DNA of 64,000 nucleotides from Sphingomonas aliaeris (GTDB lineage Bacteria > Pseudomonadota > Alphaproteobacteria > Sphingomonadales > Sphingomonadaceae). The stretch is taken from NCBI RefSeq assembly GCF_016743815.1, contig NZ_CP061035.1:2668501-2732500 (forward strand), given 5' to 3'. Below, piece after piece: positions 16,274-24,876 of the stretch. A program made the translations under genes and the position numbers. A model generated the notes under the pieces. The model worked only from the letters and a program-made list of their open reading frames with translations, did not search any database and was not told the origin of the DNA. Numbering within the stretch: position 1 is the stretch's first letter; every line of letters starts with the position of its first letter.

Positions 16274-17353
16274 ATGGGTGAGCATAACATAGATTGGGGC
16301 GCGCGCTTCCAGCAGGCGGCGATCGAACCGTGCGAGTGGCTTCCGGCATTGCAGGAAATGGCGGATGCGACCGGATCCGCGCGGGGCCAGTTGATTGGCG
16401 TTGGGGGAACCAGCGCGATACCGTTCAACTGGGCCAATGGCTTCAGCGAGACCGACACGATCGAGTTCCTGCGGATGGGTGGCGCATCGCCATCGATCAA
16501 TTATCGTATCGCCGCCAACAGGGAAGCCGCCCCATCCTCGATCGTGCACGAACCGGATTACCGCCGCGCAATCGGGCGACTGTCGAATGACACTTATGTC
16601 GATTATTGTCGCGATGCCGAAATTCCGCACGGGTGTCAGACGGCACTGATCGCCGAGGATCGCGCGTTGGTAGGGCTGGCAGTGTTGCGGACGGAACGCG
16701 ACGGACTAACCACGCAGGCGCAGCGGGACGAGTTCGCGCGTGCATCGGCAGGGGCGAGAGCCGCCGTTCGGCTTCAACGCGCGATCGAGCACCAGGGTAT
16801 CGAACTCGTCAGGAATACGCTGGAGGCGATGGCGGCAAATTGCTTCCTGATCGACGGGTTCGGACATATTGGCGCGATGACGCCGGGTGCCGAGCAGGCC
16901 GTCGCGGCCGGGCAGTATGTCCGCATCGTGGACGGCTCGCTGAACGGTACGACACCGGCCACTATCCGCCGGATCGGGCAGGCTCTGCACACGGTGCTGA
17001 CCGATCGAACGCCGACGCGAGTCCCGCTCGGGGAAGGCAGACGGCTGGACATGTTTGCGCTGGCGCGTCGCGACTGGGTGCTGAGCTTTTGTCCGCAGGC
17101 GATCGTGATCCTGCGCGACACGCGTGCGGACATTGCGGCCGAGGTGGACAGCGTCACACAGGAGTTCGGCCTTTCCCCTGCCGAAGCGCAGGTCGCCGGA
17201 ATGTTGATCGCGGGCATGGAACGCGAAGCGATCGCCGCGGGCCGTGGCGTGACGCCCGAAACGCTGAAATCGCAGATCAAGGCGATTTACCAGAAAACCG
17301 GCTGCGGGCGGGAAGCCGACCTTATCGCGCTTGTCGCCGGATTGCGGCGCTGA
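16274..17353 (+). CDS. LuxR-family transcriptional regulator
   Basis: This is a 359-aa protein with a C-terminal LuxR-type helix-turn-helix at about residues 295-355: FGLSPAEAQVAGMLIAGM, then RGVTPETLKSQIKAIYQKTGC. The N-terminal 280 residues have no recognised domain by eye; they may be a ligand-binding or PAS-like module. The ATG at 16274 is preceded by GGGGGAA at a normal distance. A perfect palindrome, ATCCCCCGCGCGGGGGAT (17353-17370), begins on the stop codon and may slow or end transcription before the outer-membrane gene 70 bases on. Target genes are unknown; the neighbouring OMP gene is a natural candidate. Confidence 0.82.
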   Translation: MGEHNIDWGARFQQAAIEPCEWLPALQEMADATGSARGQLIGVGGTSAIPFNWANGFSETDTIEFLRMGGASPSINYRIAANREAAPSSIVHEPDYRRAIGRLSNDTYVDYCRDAEIPHGCQTALIAEDRALVGLAVLRTERDGLTTQAQRDEFARASAGARAAVRLQRAIEHQGIELVRNTLEAMAANCFLIDGFGHIGAMTPGAEQAVAAGQYVRIVDGSLNGTTPATIRRIGQALHTVLTDRTPTRVPLGEGRRLDMFALARRDWVLSFCPQAIVILRDTRADIAAEVDSVTQEFGLSPAEAQVAGMLIAGMEREAIAAGRGVTPETLKSQIKAIYQKTGCGREADLIALVAGLRR

Positions 17354-17425
17354 TCCCCCGCGCGGGGGATGCGGGCGCTTGCACACCCCCGTAAAGCGAC
17401 CCCGCCATTTCAGGGGAGAATATCA

Positions 17426-18187
17426 ATGAATTTCAAGCATCAGGTCATCACGGCGGGCATCGTGGCCGCATTCCTCGCGGGCGCATCGACCGCCAGCGCA
17501 CAGGAAGCCGACGAAGATAGCACGAAGGGCTTCTATATCGGTCTGTCGGGCGCAGTCGCCTCCGTCCAGGACACGACGATCAGCTATTACGACGAAGGCG
17601 GCACGTTCGGCGGCACCGGCGCGACGGATCGGGCGGACTTCAAGGCCGATCTGAAGAAGAGTGCGCAGTTCGGCGGGACGATCGGCTATGATTTCGGCAT
17701 GATCCGCAGCGACATCGAGATCGCTTACTCGCGCAACCGTATCTCGGGTCTCGCGATCGAGCGCGTCAACGGCGCCGCAACGACGCTGACCGCGGCCGAT
17801 CGCGCCGACGTCTGCGACTATCTCGAAGTCACGACGTGCCCGGGCAGCGGTAACAGCTTCACCTTCTCCGACGGTCCGAAGGTGCGCCAGTTGTCCGCAC
17901 TCGGCAACGTGTGGGTCGATCTGCCGCTCGGCAAGGTCGTGACCCCCTATGCCGGCGGCGGCATCGGCATTGCCGGGTTCGAACTGGACGGCGAAGGCAA
18001 GGCACGCTTCGCATGGCAGCTGGGCGCAGGCGTCCATATCGCCGTGTCGCCTACCGTCGGTATCACGCTCGACTATCGCCACCGGGAAGCCAAGGGCTCG
18101 CGGATCACCTATGACGCAGTCTCCGGATTCGACATCGGCAAGATCCGCACCAACAGCTTCGGCGCAGGCTTGCGCTTCACCTTCTGA
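17426..18187 (+). CDS. outer-membrane beta-barrel protein
   Basis: This is a 253-aa protein with a clear signal peptide (about 1-24, ending ASAQ). The rest alternates glycine-rich and aromatic strands such as FYIGLSGAVASVQD and GGTIGYDFGMIRSDIEIAYS, and the C-terminus is FGAGLRFTF with a terminal Phe. That is the signature recognised by the BAM machinery. It belongs to the OmpA-like or OMP_b-brl porin group. Two cysteines in the central loop (VCDYLEVTTC) could form a disulfide. The ATG at 17426 has GGGGAGA upstream. It lies directly after the LuxR-type gene. Confidence 0.88.
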   Translation: MNFKHQVITAGIVAAFLAGASTASAQEADEDSTKGFYIGLSGAVASVQDTTISYYDEGGTFGGTGATDRADFKADLKKSAQFGGTIGYDFGMIRSDIEIAYSRNRISGLAIERVNGAATTLTAADRADVCDYLEVTTCPGSGNSFTFSDGPKVRQLSALGNVWVDLPLGKVVTPYAGGGIGIAGFELDGEGKARFAWQLGAGVHIAVSPTVGITLDYRHREAKGSRITYDAVSGFDIGKIRTNSFGAGLRFTF

Positions 18188-18202
18188 TCGCAGCTAAAAA
18201 AC

Positions 18203-18239
18203 ATGCCGCGCGTGGCCCATTCGGGGCTGCGCGCGGCAT
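18203..18239. terminator. hairpin after OMP gene
   Basis: ATGCCGCGCG and CGCGCGGCAT form a perfect 10-bp stem across a 17-base loop, just after the OMP stop. The T run is weak, so it is a likely but not certain terminator. Confidence 0.5.
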
Positions 18240-18385
18240 TGCATTTCGGCGCGCCGTGCTTTAATGGCGCGCGCTTCCAACGCTATCGCTGTGGAATTGC
18301 GGGAGGGCGCGGTCGTGCCCGTCTGTACCGCTAAACTTGAACCGGGCGACGCCATATCGGCGTTCCCATGACAGAGTGAGTGAAG

Positions 18386-18817
18386 ATGGCTAAAAAAATT
18401 ACCGGCTATATCAAGCTGCAGGTGCCGGCCGGCTCCGCAAATCCGTCGCCCCCGATCGGCCCGGCATTGGGCCAGCGCGGCGTGAACATCATGGAATTCT
18501 GCAAGGCGTTCAACGCATCGACCGGCGACCAGGAAAAGGGCACGCCGCTGCCGACCGTGATCACCGTCTATGCCGACCGTTCGTTCTCGTTCGAGACGAA
18601 GACGCCGCCGGCATCGTATCTGATCAAGAAGGCCGCGAACCTGAAGTCGGGCTCCAAGGAGCCGGGCAAGGTCGTCGCCGCGAAGATCAAGCGGTCGCAG
18701 CTGGCGGATATCGCCACCGCGAAGATGAAGGATCTGAACGCCAACGATATCGAAGCGGCGACCCGCATCATCGAAGGTTCCGCCCGCGCGATGGGCCTCG
18801 AAGTGGTGGAGGGCTGA
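18386..18817 (+). CDS. rplK: 50S ribosomal protein L11
   Basis: This is a 143-aa L11 beginning [20 protein letters not shown]. It contains the conserved [19 protein letters not shown] segment that contacts 23S rRNA and thiopeptide antibiotics. L11 forms the stalk base of the large subunit, where elongation factors bind. The ATG at 18386 is preferred to a GTG six bases upstream. rplA starts four bases after its stop, as in other bacteria. The message probably ends at the strong terminator after rplA. Confidence 0.98.
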   Translation: MAKKITGYIKLQVPAGSANPSPPIGPALGQRGVNIMEFCKAFNASTGDQEKGTPLPTVITVYADRSFSFETKTPPASYLIKKAANLKSGSKEPGKVVAAKIKRSQLADIATAKMKDLNANDIEAATRIIEGSARAMGLEVVEG

Positions 18818-18821
18818 TATA

Positions 18822-19514
18822 ATGGCATTCGTAAGCAAGAAGCAGAAGGCGATCACGATCGACCGCGAGAAGCTGCATTCGGTGGACGAGGCGATCGCCC
18901 TCGCCCGTTCGGGTGCGACCAGCAAGTTCGACGAGACGATCGAAGTCGCGCTGAACCTGGGCGTCGATCCGCGTCACGCTGACCAGATGGTTCGCGGCGT
19001 CGTGACGCTGCCCAAGGGCACCGGCAAGACGGTGCGTGTCGGCGTGTTCGCCAAGGGTGCGAAGGCCGATGAGGCACGCGAAGCCGGCGCCGACGTGGTC
19101 GGTGCGGAAGACCTGATGGAGCTCGTCCAGGGTGGCACGATCGATTTCGATCGCTGCATCGCGACCCCGGACATGATGGGCGTCGTCGGTCGCCTGGGCA
19201 AGATCCTGGGTCCGAAGGGCATGATGCCGAACCCGAAGCTCGGCACCGTGACGATGAACGTCGGCGAGGCCGTAAAGGCAGCCAAGGGCGGCCAGATCGA
19301 ATATCGCGTCGAGAAGGCCGGTATCATCCATAGCGGCATCGGCAAGGCATCGTTCCCGGCCGAAGACCTGCGCGCGAACTTCGACGCGCTGGTCGATGCG
19401 ATCGTCAAGGCGAAGCCGGCGGGCGCCAAGGGCAAGTATGTCCGCAAGGTCGCCGTCAGCTCGACCATGGGCGCAGGCATCAAGGTCGACGTGGCCGAAG
19501 TCGCCGCCGCCTGA
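18822..19514 (+). CDS. rplA: 50S ribosomal protein L1
   Basis: This is a 230-aa L1 with the typical [19 protein letters not shown] and [16 protein letters not shown] segments. L1 forms the mobile stalk beside the E site and in enterobacteria represses its own operon by binding the leader. It directly follows rplK. A strong rho-independent terminator 25 bases after its stop separates it from the next ribosomal pair, rplJL, which is over 2 kb away behind two reverse-strand genes. Confidence 0.98.
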   Translation: MAFVSKKQKAITIDREKLHSVDEAIALARSGATSKFDETIEVALNLGVDPRHADQMVRGVVTLPKGTGKTVRVGVFAKGAKADEAREAGADVVGAEDLMELVQGGTIDFDRCIATPDMMGVVGRLGKILGPKGMMPNPKLGTVTMNVGEAVKAAKGGQIEYRVEKAGIIHSGIGKASFPAEDLRANFDALVDAIVKAKPAGAKGKYVRKVAVSSTMGAGIKVDVAEVAAA

Positions 19515-19539
19515 GGCGTCAAGCCAAGCGAATATGAAG

Positions 19540-19570
19540 AGGGCCGGGAGCGATCCTGGCCCTTTTTTTT
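19540..19570 (+). terminator. rho-independent terminator after rplKA
   Basis: AGGGCCGGGA (19540-19549) pairs with TCCTGGCCCT (19554-19563) through one G-T wobble, with a 4-base loop, followed by eight T. Confidence 0.92.
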
Positions 19571-19651
19571 GTGCCCTTTACCAGAGCATGACGGCCTAAG
19601 ATCGAACCAACTCGTTCGGAATGGGCTCGATCAGTTTAAGCGTCCCGGCTC

Positions 19652-20215
19652 TCAGGCGGGGATGCCCGTTTCCGGACGAAGATAGGCGAACATGTGCGGC
19701 ACATAGTCGGCCTTGCCGATGTCGACGCCTTCGCCACGAAGGATCGCATAGGCCATCAACACGTGGAAGTAGAATTGAGGCAATGCCCAGTCCCTCACGT
19801 ACTCCGCGCCAGTCAGGTCGAATATGCCGCGGCCGGGAGCATCGATTGTGATCGGTGTCGTGCCACTCTCGTCCAGACAATCGTCGGGCAGCGTATCCAG
19901 AAACGCCAGCGCCTGATCGATCCGCACGCGGGCGTCGGCGATCGAACCGGGCGCATCGCCGGCATCACGCGCCTCGGCCGCGACGGCCAGCAAGGCTTCA
20001 GGCACCGGCTCGCCAAGAAGCCTGAACACCGCCTCCTGCGCCTGAAAGGCTGCAAACCGTAATTGCGTCGCCAGTGGATACATGTCCGAGGCGATCGACG
20101 CCGACAAAAGCTGTTCGGCCCTATCCGGCTGCTGTGCCTCGGCCTTGTCGAGCAACCCGGTCAACGTCCGCAGCATCTGCTTGTAGGTCGGAAGGAGTAA
20201 CGTCGTCGGAGACAT
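19652..20215 (-). CDS. DUF1993 family protein
   Basis: This is a 187-aa DUF1993 protein beginning MSPTTLLLPTYKQMLRTL. Recognisable parts are DMYPLATQLRFAAFQAQEAVFRL and the C-terminal YFHVLMAYAILRGEGVDIGKADY. The family is an all-helical DinB-like fold of unknown activity. The ATG at 20215 is chosen over one five codons upstream because GAGGG lies eight bases before it. Together with the AraC-type gene behind it, it interrupts the rplKA-rplJL order on the opposite strand. Confidence 0.82.
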   Translation of the reverse strand: MSPTTLLLPTYKQMLRTLTGLLDKAEAQQPDRAEQLLSASIASDMYPLATQLRFAAFQAQEAVFRLLGEPVPEALLAVAAEARDAGDAPGSIADARVRIDQALAFLDTLPDDCLDESGTTPITIDAPGRGIFDLTGAEYVRDWALPQFYFHVLMAYAILRGEGVDIGKADYVPHMFAYLRPETGIPA

Positions 20216-20292
20216 GTCTGGCCCTCGCATCGGTTGAACGCTGCCGAAAGATATACCGCGCCGGGCGGATTGGCCATGCGCGCTTGCCCCCT

Positions 20293-21210
20293 TTACCCAA
20301 CGTGTGGAACCGCATCCGGATCGTGCAGGACCTGCGTCGCCGTGCCGAGCACCGCTTGCCGCGCGCGCAGGCTGGCGTCGAGGAAGGGCGTGTTAAGGCT
20401 GACAAAGCGCCGCGGGGTCATGCCGAGGAAGGCGTTCGCGTCGCGCAGGAAATGCGAGACGTCGAAATAGCTGTCGTCCAGCAGCGAATAGTCCGCGACG
20501 TCGCGTGAGGCGCTGATCCTGAGGAAGGAGCGCAGGAACCGCGCGCGGCGGAGCAACAGCTTCGGCGGGAAACCGAAATGGCGAATGGCCAGGCGCCGCA
20601 TGGAATGCTGTTCGAGCCCGATTTCGGCGGCGGCGGCGGCGATGTCGACCGGGCCGTCGCGCGCGATCAGCGCGGTCAGGCTTCGGATGAACGGTTCGTC
20701 CGGGCTCGGCGGGCCAAGTTCCGCGGCGAGCAGCCGGTCGAGCGTCGGCGCGACTTCCGCCTCGCGGTCGCAGGCATAGAGTGCGGCGAGCAAGCGGGCG
20801 GGGAAATCTCCCTTCATCGCCTGTGCCAGCGGCACGACGCGGTCCCGGACATCGGCGGCATTGCTCTTGAACAACCGGCTCCAGCCGAGTGCGCTGACAC
20901 CGAAGCCGACGAGCACGCCGCCATTGGTGGTCGCGCGGATAGCGTGTTTGGTCGGTCCGAACAGGCTGACTTCGGGGACGGGATCGAACACCCCGCTGCC
21001 GATGCCGACGGAAAAGGGTTCAGCGTCCAGCGCGATCCGCACGTTCGCGGTGCCCGGCAGGAACCAGTTGACCTGGTTTCGCGCATGCTCCCCGCGCGCG
21101 GTGTAGACATGATAGCCGGTGATATAGTCGGCCAGTTCGGTCGCCGGCTGATCGTATCGAATCGTCAGGCCGGGCGGCATTGCGAACACGGCGGGTTCGA
21201 CACCCGGCAT
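20293..21210 (-). CDS. AraC-family transcriptional regulator
   Basis: This is a 305-aa regulator with a C-terminal AraC-type double HTH region at about residues 200-295. It contains VDIAAAAAEIGLEQHSMRRLAIRHFGFPPKLLLRRARFL (shown here only as its two ends) and then the second helix pair with YFDVSHFLRDANAFLGMTP. The N-terminal half resembles a cupin-like sensing domain. The ATG at 21210 has an AGAGGGTGG binding site. It is separated from the DUF1993 gene by only 77 bases on the same strand and may control it; the ligand is unknown. Confidence 0.85.
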   Translation of the reverse strand: MPGVEPAVFAMPPGLTIRYDQPATELADYITGYHVYTARGEHARNQVNWFLPGTANVRIALDAEPFSVGIGSGVFDPVPEVSLFGPTKHAIRATTNGGVLVGFGVSALGWSRLFKSNAADVRDRVVPLAQAMKGDFPARLLAALYACDREAEVAPTLDRLLAAELGPPSPDEPFIRSLTALIARDGPVDIAAAAAEIGLEQHSMRRLAIRHFGFPPKLLLRRARFLRSFLRISASRDVADYSLLDDSYFDVSHFLRDANAFLGMTPRRFVSLNTPFLDASLRARQAVLGTATQVLHDPDAVPHVG

Positions 21211-21791
21211 GTTGGTACCACCCTCTATCCAGTCTTCCGCTATCGGATGCGCGACACCCCGCCGACCGCGCGCGCCGGTCGGCTTCGAACCATCAACCCC
21301 CACTCAGACCCCCCTGCCCCGCTGCGTACATTGCAACGGATTTACAGCCGCCCCCGGCTTCGCCCTCTCATCATGTCCCGGATGGCCCGGGATTTGTAAG
21401 AAAACGACATACCATCTGACGGATACGCCAACCGAAATCAACATAAGACTGCGATAACCAAGAAGATGTGAACGCGGCGCTGTCTGCGTGTCGCCGTAGC
21501 TCGGCTTGACTTGCCGGCGGATCACGGTAATGGCGCACCCTCTTCCGCTTCGGGTTCGCCCGGGACGGAAAACCGTCCGAGACAGCAGGGGCCGGCTTCC
21601 GGCTTAATATCCTGCCTAGACGGGGAATGGAAATTCAAGATCGCGCCTGCGCGATCTGCTTTGGTCCGCCACACATGGCGTCCCTGTCCCATGCCCCAAT
21701 CGACGGACAACCCGGATGCGCGGTTTGGCGCGTGTCCGGTTTCAACCGGCCTTTCGGTGCATGCCGAAGGGTCAGACACGTGGAGAATGGC
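21211..21791 (+). promoter_or_regulatory. rplJL promoter and long leader
   Basis: This 580-bp region between the AraC gene and rplJ has no credible gene. A candidate promoter is TTGACT at 21506-21511 and TAATGG at 21528-21533, with a 16-base spacer. It implies a leader of about 250 nt. A tight hairpin GGACGG-aaaa-CCGTCC lies at 21563-21578, followed by a structured stretch. In other bacteria L10-L12 represses its own synthesis by binding this leader; that role is inferred here. Confidence 0.45.
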
Positions 21792-22307
21792 ATGGATCGT
21801 GCTCAAAAGACCGAGCTCGTCGCCGAACTGAACCAGACGTTTGCCGAAGTCGGCGTGGTGGTCGTCACCCGCAACCTCGGCATGACGGTGGCGCAGTCGA
21901 CCAAGCTGCGTAACGCGATGCGTGACGCAGGGGCGACCTACAAGGTCTCGAAGAACAAGCTTGCCAAGATCGCACTGGACGGCACCGACTACCTCTCGCT
22001 GGGCGACATGCTCACCGGTCCGGTAGGCCTTGCCACCTCGATCGACCCGGTCGCAGCCGCCAAGGTGGCTGTCGATTTCGCGAAGACGAACGACAAGTTC
22101 GAAATCGTCGGTGGGGCGATGGGTGCGACTGCCCTCGACGTAGAAGGCGTCAAGGCGCTCGCGACGATGCCGTCGCTGGATGAACTGCGTGCCAAGATCG
22201 TCGGCCTCATCGTTGCCCCGGCAACGAAGCTGGCGACCATCACGCAGGCTCCGGCAGCGCAGATCGCGCGCGTCCTGTCCGCCTATGCGGAGAAGGAAGC
22301 AGCCTGA
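21792..22307 (+). CDS. rplJ: 50S ribosomal protein L10
   Basis: This is a 171-aa L10 beginning [20 protein letters not shown]. It has [21 protein letters not shown] in the rRNA-binding part, and its C-terminal helix anchors L7/L12 dimers. The ATG at 21792 is preceded by GGAGAATGGC. The frame is open for a further 55 codons upstream, but that part belongs to the leader and is not L10-like. It is co-transcribed with rplL 82 bases downstream. Confidence 0.97.
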   Translation: MDRAQKTELVAELNQTFAEVGVVVVTRNLGMTVAQSTKLRNAMRDAGATYKVSKNKLAKIALDGTDYLSLGDMLTGPVGLATSIDPVAAAKVAVDFAKTNDKFEIVGGAMGATALDVEGVKALATMPSLDELRAKIVGLIVAPATKLATITQAPAAQIARVLSAYAEKEAA

Positions 22308-22389
22308 GCGCATGCTCAGGGCTTTTCGAGACTATTTCGATTGAACTGAACCCGAGGGGGCGAACTCGCCCCGACAATGGAGACTACAC

Positions 22390-22767
22390 ATGGCAGACCT
22401 GAACGCGCTGGTAGACAGCCTGAGCGAACTGACCGTCCTCGAAGCCGCTGAGCTTTCGAAGATGCTCGAAGAGAAGTGGGGCGTTTCGGCCGCAGCAGCG
22501 GTTGCAGCAGCTCCGGCAGCTGGCGGCGGCGCAGCCGCTCCGGCCGCAGAAGAGCAGACCGAATTCGACGTCATCCTGACGGGCGACGGCGGCAAGAAGA
22601 TCAACGTCATCAAGGAAGTCCGCGCGATCACTTCGCTCGGCCTGACCGAAGCCAAGACGCTGGTCGAGTCCGCCCCGAAGGCCGTCAAGGAAGGCATTTC
22701 GAAGGACGAAGCAGAAAAGATCAAGAAGCAGCTGGAAGAAGCCGGCGCGACTGTCGAGATCAAGTAA
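22390..22767 (+). CDS. rplL: 50S ribosomal protein L7/L12
   Basis: This is a 125-aa L7/L12. It has an N-terminal dimerisation helix ([20 protein letters not shown]), an alanine- and glycine-rich hinge at about residues 35-55, and the C-terminal factor-binding domain with [20 protein letters not shown]. It forms the stalk that recruits elongation factors. In most bacteria rpoB follows directly. Here several hairpins and a 5.3-kb block of reverse-strand genes separate rplL from rpoB. Confidence 0.98.
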   Translation: MADLNALVDSLSELTVLEAAELSKMLEEKWGVSAAAAVAAAPAAGGGAAAPAAEEQTEFDVILTGDGGKKINVIKEVRAITSLGLTEAKTLVESAPKAVKEGISKDEAEKIKKQLEEAGATVEIK

Positions 22768-22773
22768 GCCGCA

Positions 22774-22808
22774 GCGGGAGTGCGGGCCATATCGGCCCGC
22801 ACTCCCGC
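22774..22808 (+). terminator. long perfect hairpin just after rplL
   Basis: GCGGGAGTGCGGGCC (22774-22788) pairs perfectly over 15 bp with 22794-22808. There is no T run, so it may be a processing or stability element instead of a terminator. A further small hairpin AGCATGGGC/GCCCATGCT lies at 22842-22862. Confidence 0.6.
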
Positions 22809-22875
22809 AAGGCCGGCCGGCGCGGCATGCCGCGTCCGACGAGCATGGGCTTTGCCCATGCTGGCCGCAGCTAGA

Positions 22876-22909
22876 AAAGGGCGGCCCCAGCGATGGGGTC
22901 GCCCTTTTT
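22876..22909. terminator. bidirectional rho-independent terminator between rplL and the reverse-strand block
   Basis: GGGCGGCCCC (22879-22888) pairs with GGGGTCGCCC (22895-22904), flanked by AAAA and TTTTT. It can terminate rplL from the left and the converging reverse-strand genes from the right. Confidence 0.9.
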
Positions 22910-22938
22910 CGTTATAGCGGATCGCGACGGGATCGCCG

Positions 22939-23241
22939 TCACAGGGTCAGGGCGGTGCCGACCATTCCGACGAGCACGAGCCCGCCGATCATCGTCGGCA
23001 GATAGCGGCTGCGTCGCGCGCGCGCGAACAGGCGCGACATGACGGCATCGTCGCGTATGCCGGTGATCGCCCATGCCAGCAGGACGCCCCACAGGATGAA
23101 CGACAGCGCCGTCAGCGGCGTCAGCTTGTAGATCAGGCGCCGTTCCGGATGGTTGCGGATCATCGCCACCGCCGCCGGCAAGCCGACGATTGCCAGCACG
23201 AAGACGACCAGCGCGACGATCGCCAGCGCCTTATACGGCAT
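22939..23241 (-). CDS. small integral membrane protein, 100 aa
   Basis: This is a 100-aa protein with three predicted membrane segments: residues 4-24 (KALAIVALVVFVLAIVGLP), about 42-64 (LTPLTALSFILWGVLLAWAI) and about 82-99. The ATG at 23241 begins MPYKALAIVALV; the longer upstream frame is arginine-rich and not protein-like. Its start overlaps the repaired end of the upstream membrane gene by about 11 bases, so the two are likely one transcript. No family is recognised. Function unknown, probably in the inner membrane. Confidence 0.65.
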   Translation of the reverse strand: MPYKALAIVALVVFVLAIVGLPAAVAMIRNHPERRLIYKLTPLTALSFILWGVLLAWAITGIRDDAVMSRLFARARRSRYLPTMIGGLVLVGMVGTALTL

Positions 23242-24077
23242 GATCGGCCTCCCGCGCCTTGGCGATATGACGCGACCCCGGATGTCCGCGGGGATCCCCC
23301 TGCCCCGCCCCAGCCCTGCCACGTCGCGCCCGATGCGTGGCCGACGTACAACGCCGCACCGAGCAAGGCGGCGAACAGCCCGACGAAGACGCCGTCGAAT
23401 GCCATCAGTCCCCAGACGATGATCGCCGGCTGCCCGATCGCCAGTTTATGGTTCGCCATGTGCAACGCCTGTGCCGGGCCGAACGCGGCGGCCAGCAGGA
23501 TCGTCATGACGATCGCGGTCGGCCAATAGCGACTGAAAACCTCTGCCAGTGTCATGGAGCGGTCCTCCAGCAATGCTCCGACGGCGTACAAGGTGAGGCC
23601 TGCCTGCAGCAGGATCGAGCCGATCGACAGCAGGACCGCGATCGGCGACGCGACCCGCGCTTCCAGCGCCTCGATCGCGAAGGCCGCAATCGTCGTCAGT
23701 GCCACCGCGAGCACGACGCGCAGGATCGTCATCGCGCCGATCGACACCGCAGCGCGCAGCGATCCCAGCGCCCAGAAGCGCGCAGTCAGCAGCACGGCGA
23801 TCAGCAGGCCGGCGACCTTGGCATAGCCGAAGCCCATGCGGAGCGGATCGGCGGAATGCGCGCGAAAGTCCGCCATCGACGTGAACATGCCGAGCGAAAT
23901 TTCGACGACGTGCTGCGCAAGTTCGGGCAGGATCGCGATCGCGACGATCGCGGGGGCCGCGACCATCGTGCGCCCGCCCAGCCGATACGTATCGTAGATC
24001 CCCCGTACCGTCCCGCGTATCGCACTGACGAACGCCGACACCGCACCGCCCGGCCGGGCGGCAACACCATTTTTCAT
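23231..24077 (-). CDS. multi-pass membrane protein, unknown, probably frameshifted near its end
   Basis: This is a membrane protein of about 281 aa with about six hydrophobic segments, e.g. TMVAAPAIVAIAILPELAQ, VAGLLIAVLLTARFWALG and AIIVWGLMAFDGVFVGLFAA. The ATG at 24077 has AAGGGGAAG upstream. As read, the frame runs to 23160 with an arginine-rich tail antiregister to the next gene. Removing one base from the five-C run at 23296-23300 gives a C-terminus AKAREADHAV ending at 23231, which overlaps the next start neatly. This repair is inferred. No family is recognised; it may work with the small membrane protein behind it. Confidence 0.6.
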
Positions 24078-24098
24078 CAGTCTTCCCCTTGCTTGAAC

Positions 24099-24302
24099 TC
24101 AGTCCTCGAACTGCAACAGATCGCCCGGCTGGCATTCCAGCGCGGTGCACAGCGCCTCCAGCGTCGAAAAACGGATCGCCTTCGCCTTGCCGGTCTTGAG
24201 GATCGACAGGTTCGCCAGCGTGATATCGATCGTCGTGGCAAGCTCCGTCAGCGTCATCGACCGCGCGGCGAGCATCGCGTCGAGCTTGACGGTGACGGGC
24301 AT
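24099..24302 (-). CDS. XRE-family HTH regulator, 67 aa
   Basis: This is a 67-aa Cro/CI-type DNA-binding protein. The helix-turn-helix covers about residues 12-55: MLAARSMTLTELATTIDITL, then LSILKTGKAKAIRFSTLEALC, ending with the usual LECQPGDLLQFED. Its ATG overlaps the stop of the DUF2975 gene (TGATG). Pairs of a DUF2975 membrane protein and a small XRE regulator (YoaS/YozG type) are widespread; the regulator probably represses its own operon through the palindrome at 24826-24862. Confidence 0.9.
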   Translation of the reverse strand: MPVTVKLDAMLAARSMTLTELATTIDITLANLSILKTGKAKAIRFSTLEALCTALECQPGDLLQFED

Positions 24303-24817
24303 CAGACGGTCATTTCGAGATCGTCGCGCATTTGCGTTCCGGTGGCGAATACGCGTGCGAGAACGAAGACCATCAGCACGGAAAACCATCCGCCAACCGA
24401 TGGCAACCAGCCCGCCGTGTCCACATGGCGGCTTGTCAGCGCAATCGTGATGATCCCGAGAACGAGGTCGAGCATCTGGATCGCCAGCAGGGCCCAGCCC
24501 ACCGCCTTCAGCCGGTTCGCATTTGCGGCGATGAACGGATCGCCCGCCTGCGCGGAACCGACGATCGCGCGAAGCCGGCTGAAGACGACATGGATCGGAT
24601 ACCCTGCGAGTACGCCGAGTGTGAAAAGCACGCGGATGGTATTTAGGATCGGCTCGACCGGCTGGTTCGGGTATTTGCCCGCAAGATGGCCGAGCGCCAT
24701 AGGCGCGAAGGCGTAGGACAGCACGAACGCAGCGATGCCCAGCCCGACGCACACCCAGTTCAACACGTTCGCCCCGGCCAGGACGACGCTGGAAATACCG
24801 AGAATGCGATCCTTCAT
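24302..24817 (-). CDS. DUF2975 membrane protein
   Basis: This is a 171-aa DUF2975 protein with four predicted membrane helices at about residues 10-38, 58-80, 104-124 and 132-155. Between helices two and three it has FSRLRAIVGSAQAGDPFIAANANRL, a cytoplasmic stretch typical of the family (shown in part). The ATG at 24817 is used because AAGGAG lies seven bases upstream; a GTG one codon earlier is also in frame. It is translationally coupled to the XRE regulator. The molecular role of DUF2975 is not known. It is the first gene after a strong palindromic operator. Confidence 0.88.
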   Translation of the reverse strand: MKDRILGISSVVLAGANVLNWVCVGLGIAAFVLSYAFAPMALGHLAGKYPNQPVEPILNTIRVLFTLGVLAGYPIHVVFSRLRAIVGSAQAGDPFIAANANRLKAVGWALLAIQMLDLVLGIITIALTSRHVDTAGWLPSVGGWFSVLMVFVLARVFATGTQMRDDLEMTV

Positions 24818-24825
24818 CACCGACT

Positions 24826-24866
24826 CCTTATCGAAAAACGATATTATCGTTTTTCGATAAGGTCAA
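24826..24866 (-). promoter_or_regulatory. promoter with 37-bp perfect palindromic operator for the DUF2975-XRE operon
   Basis: 24826-24862 is a perfect palindrome with 18-bp arms (CCTTATCGAAAAACGATA) and a 1-base centre. Reading the reverse strand, TTGACC (24866-24861) and TATCGT (24843-24838) are 17 bases apart and make a good -35/-10 pair that the palindrome covers. The palindrome also contains most of the AAGGAG ribosome binding site. This fits autorepression by the encoded XRE protein, possibly with translational sequestration of the site. Confidence 0.8.
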
Positions 24867-24876
24867 TCGGGAAGGG

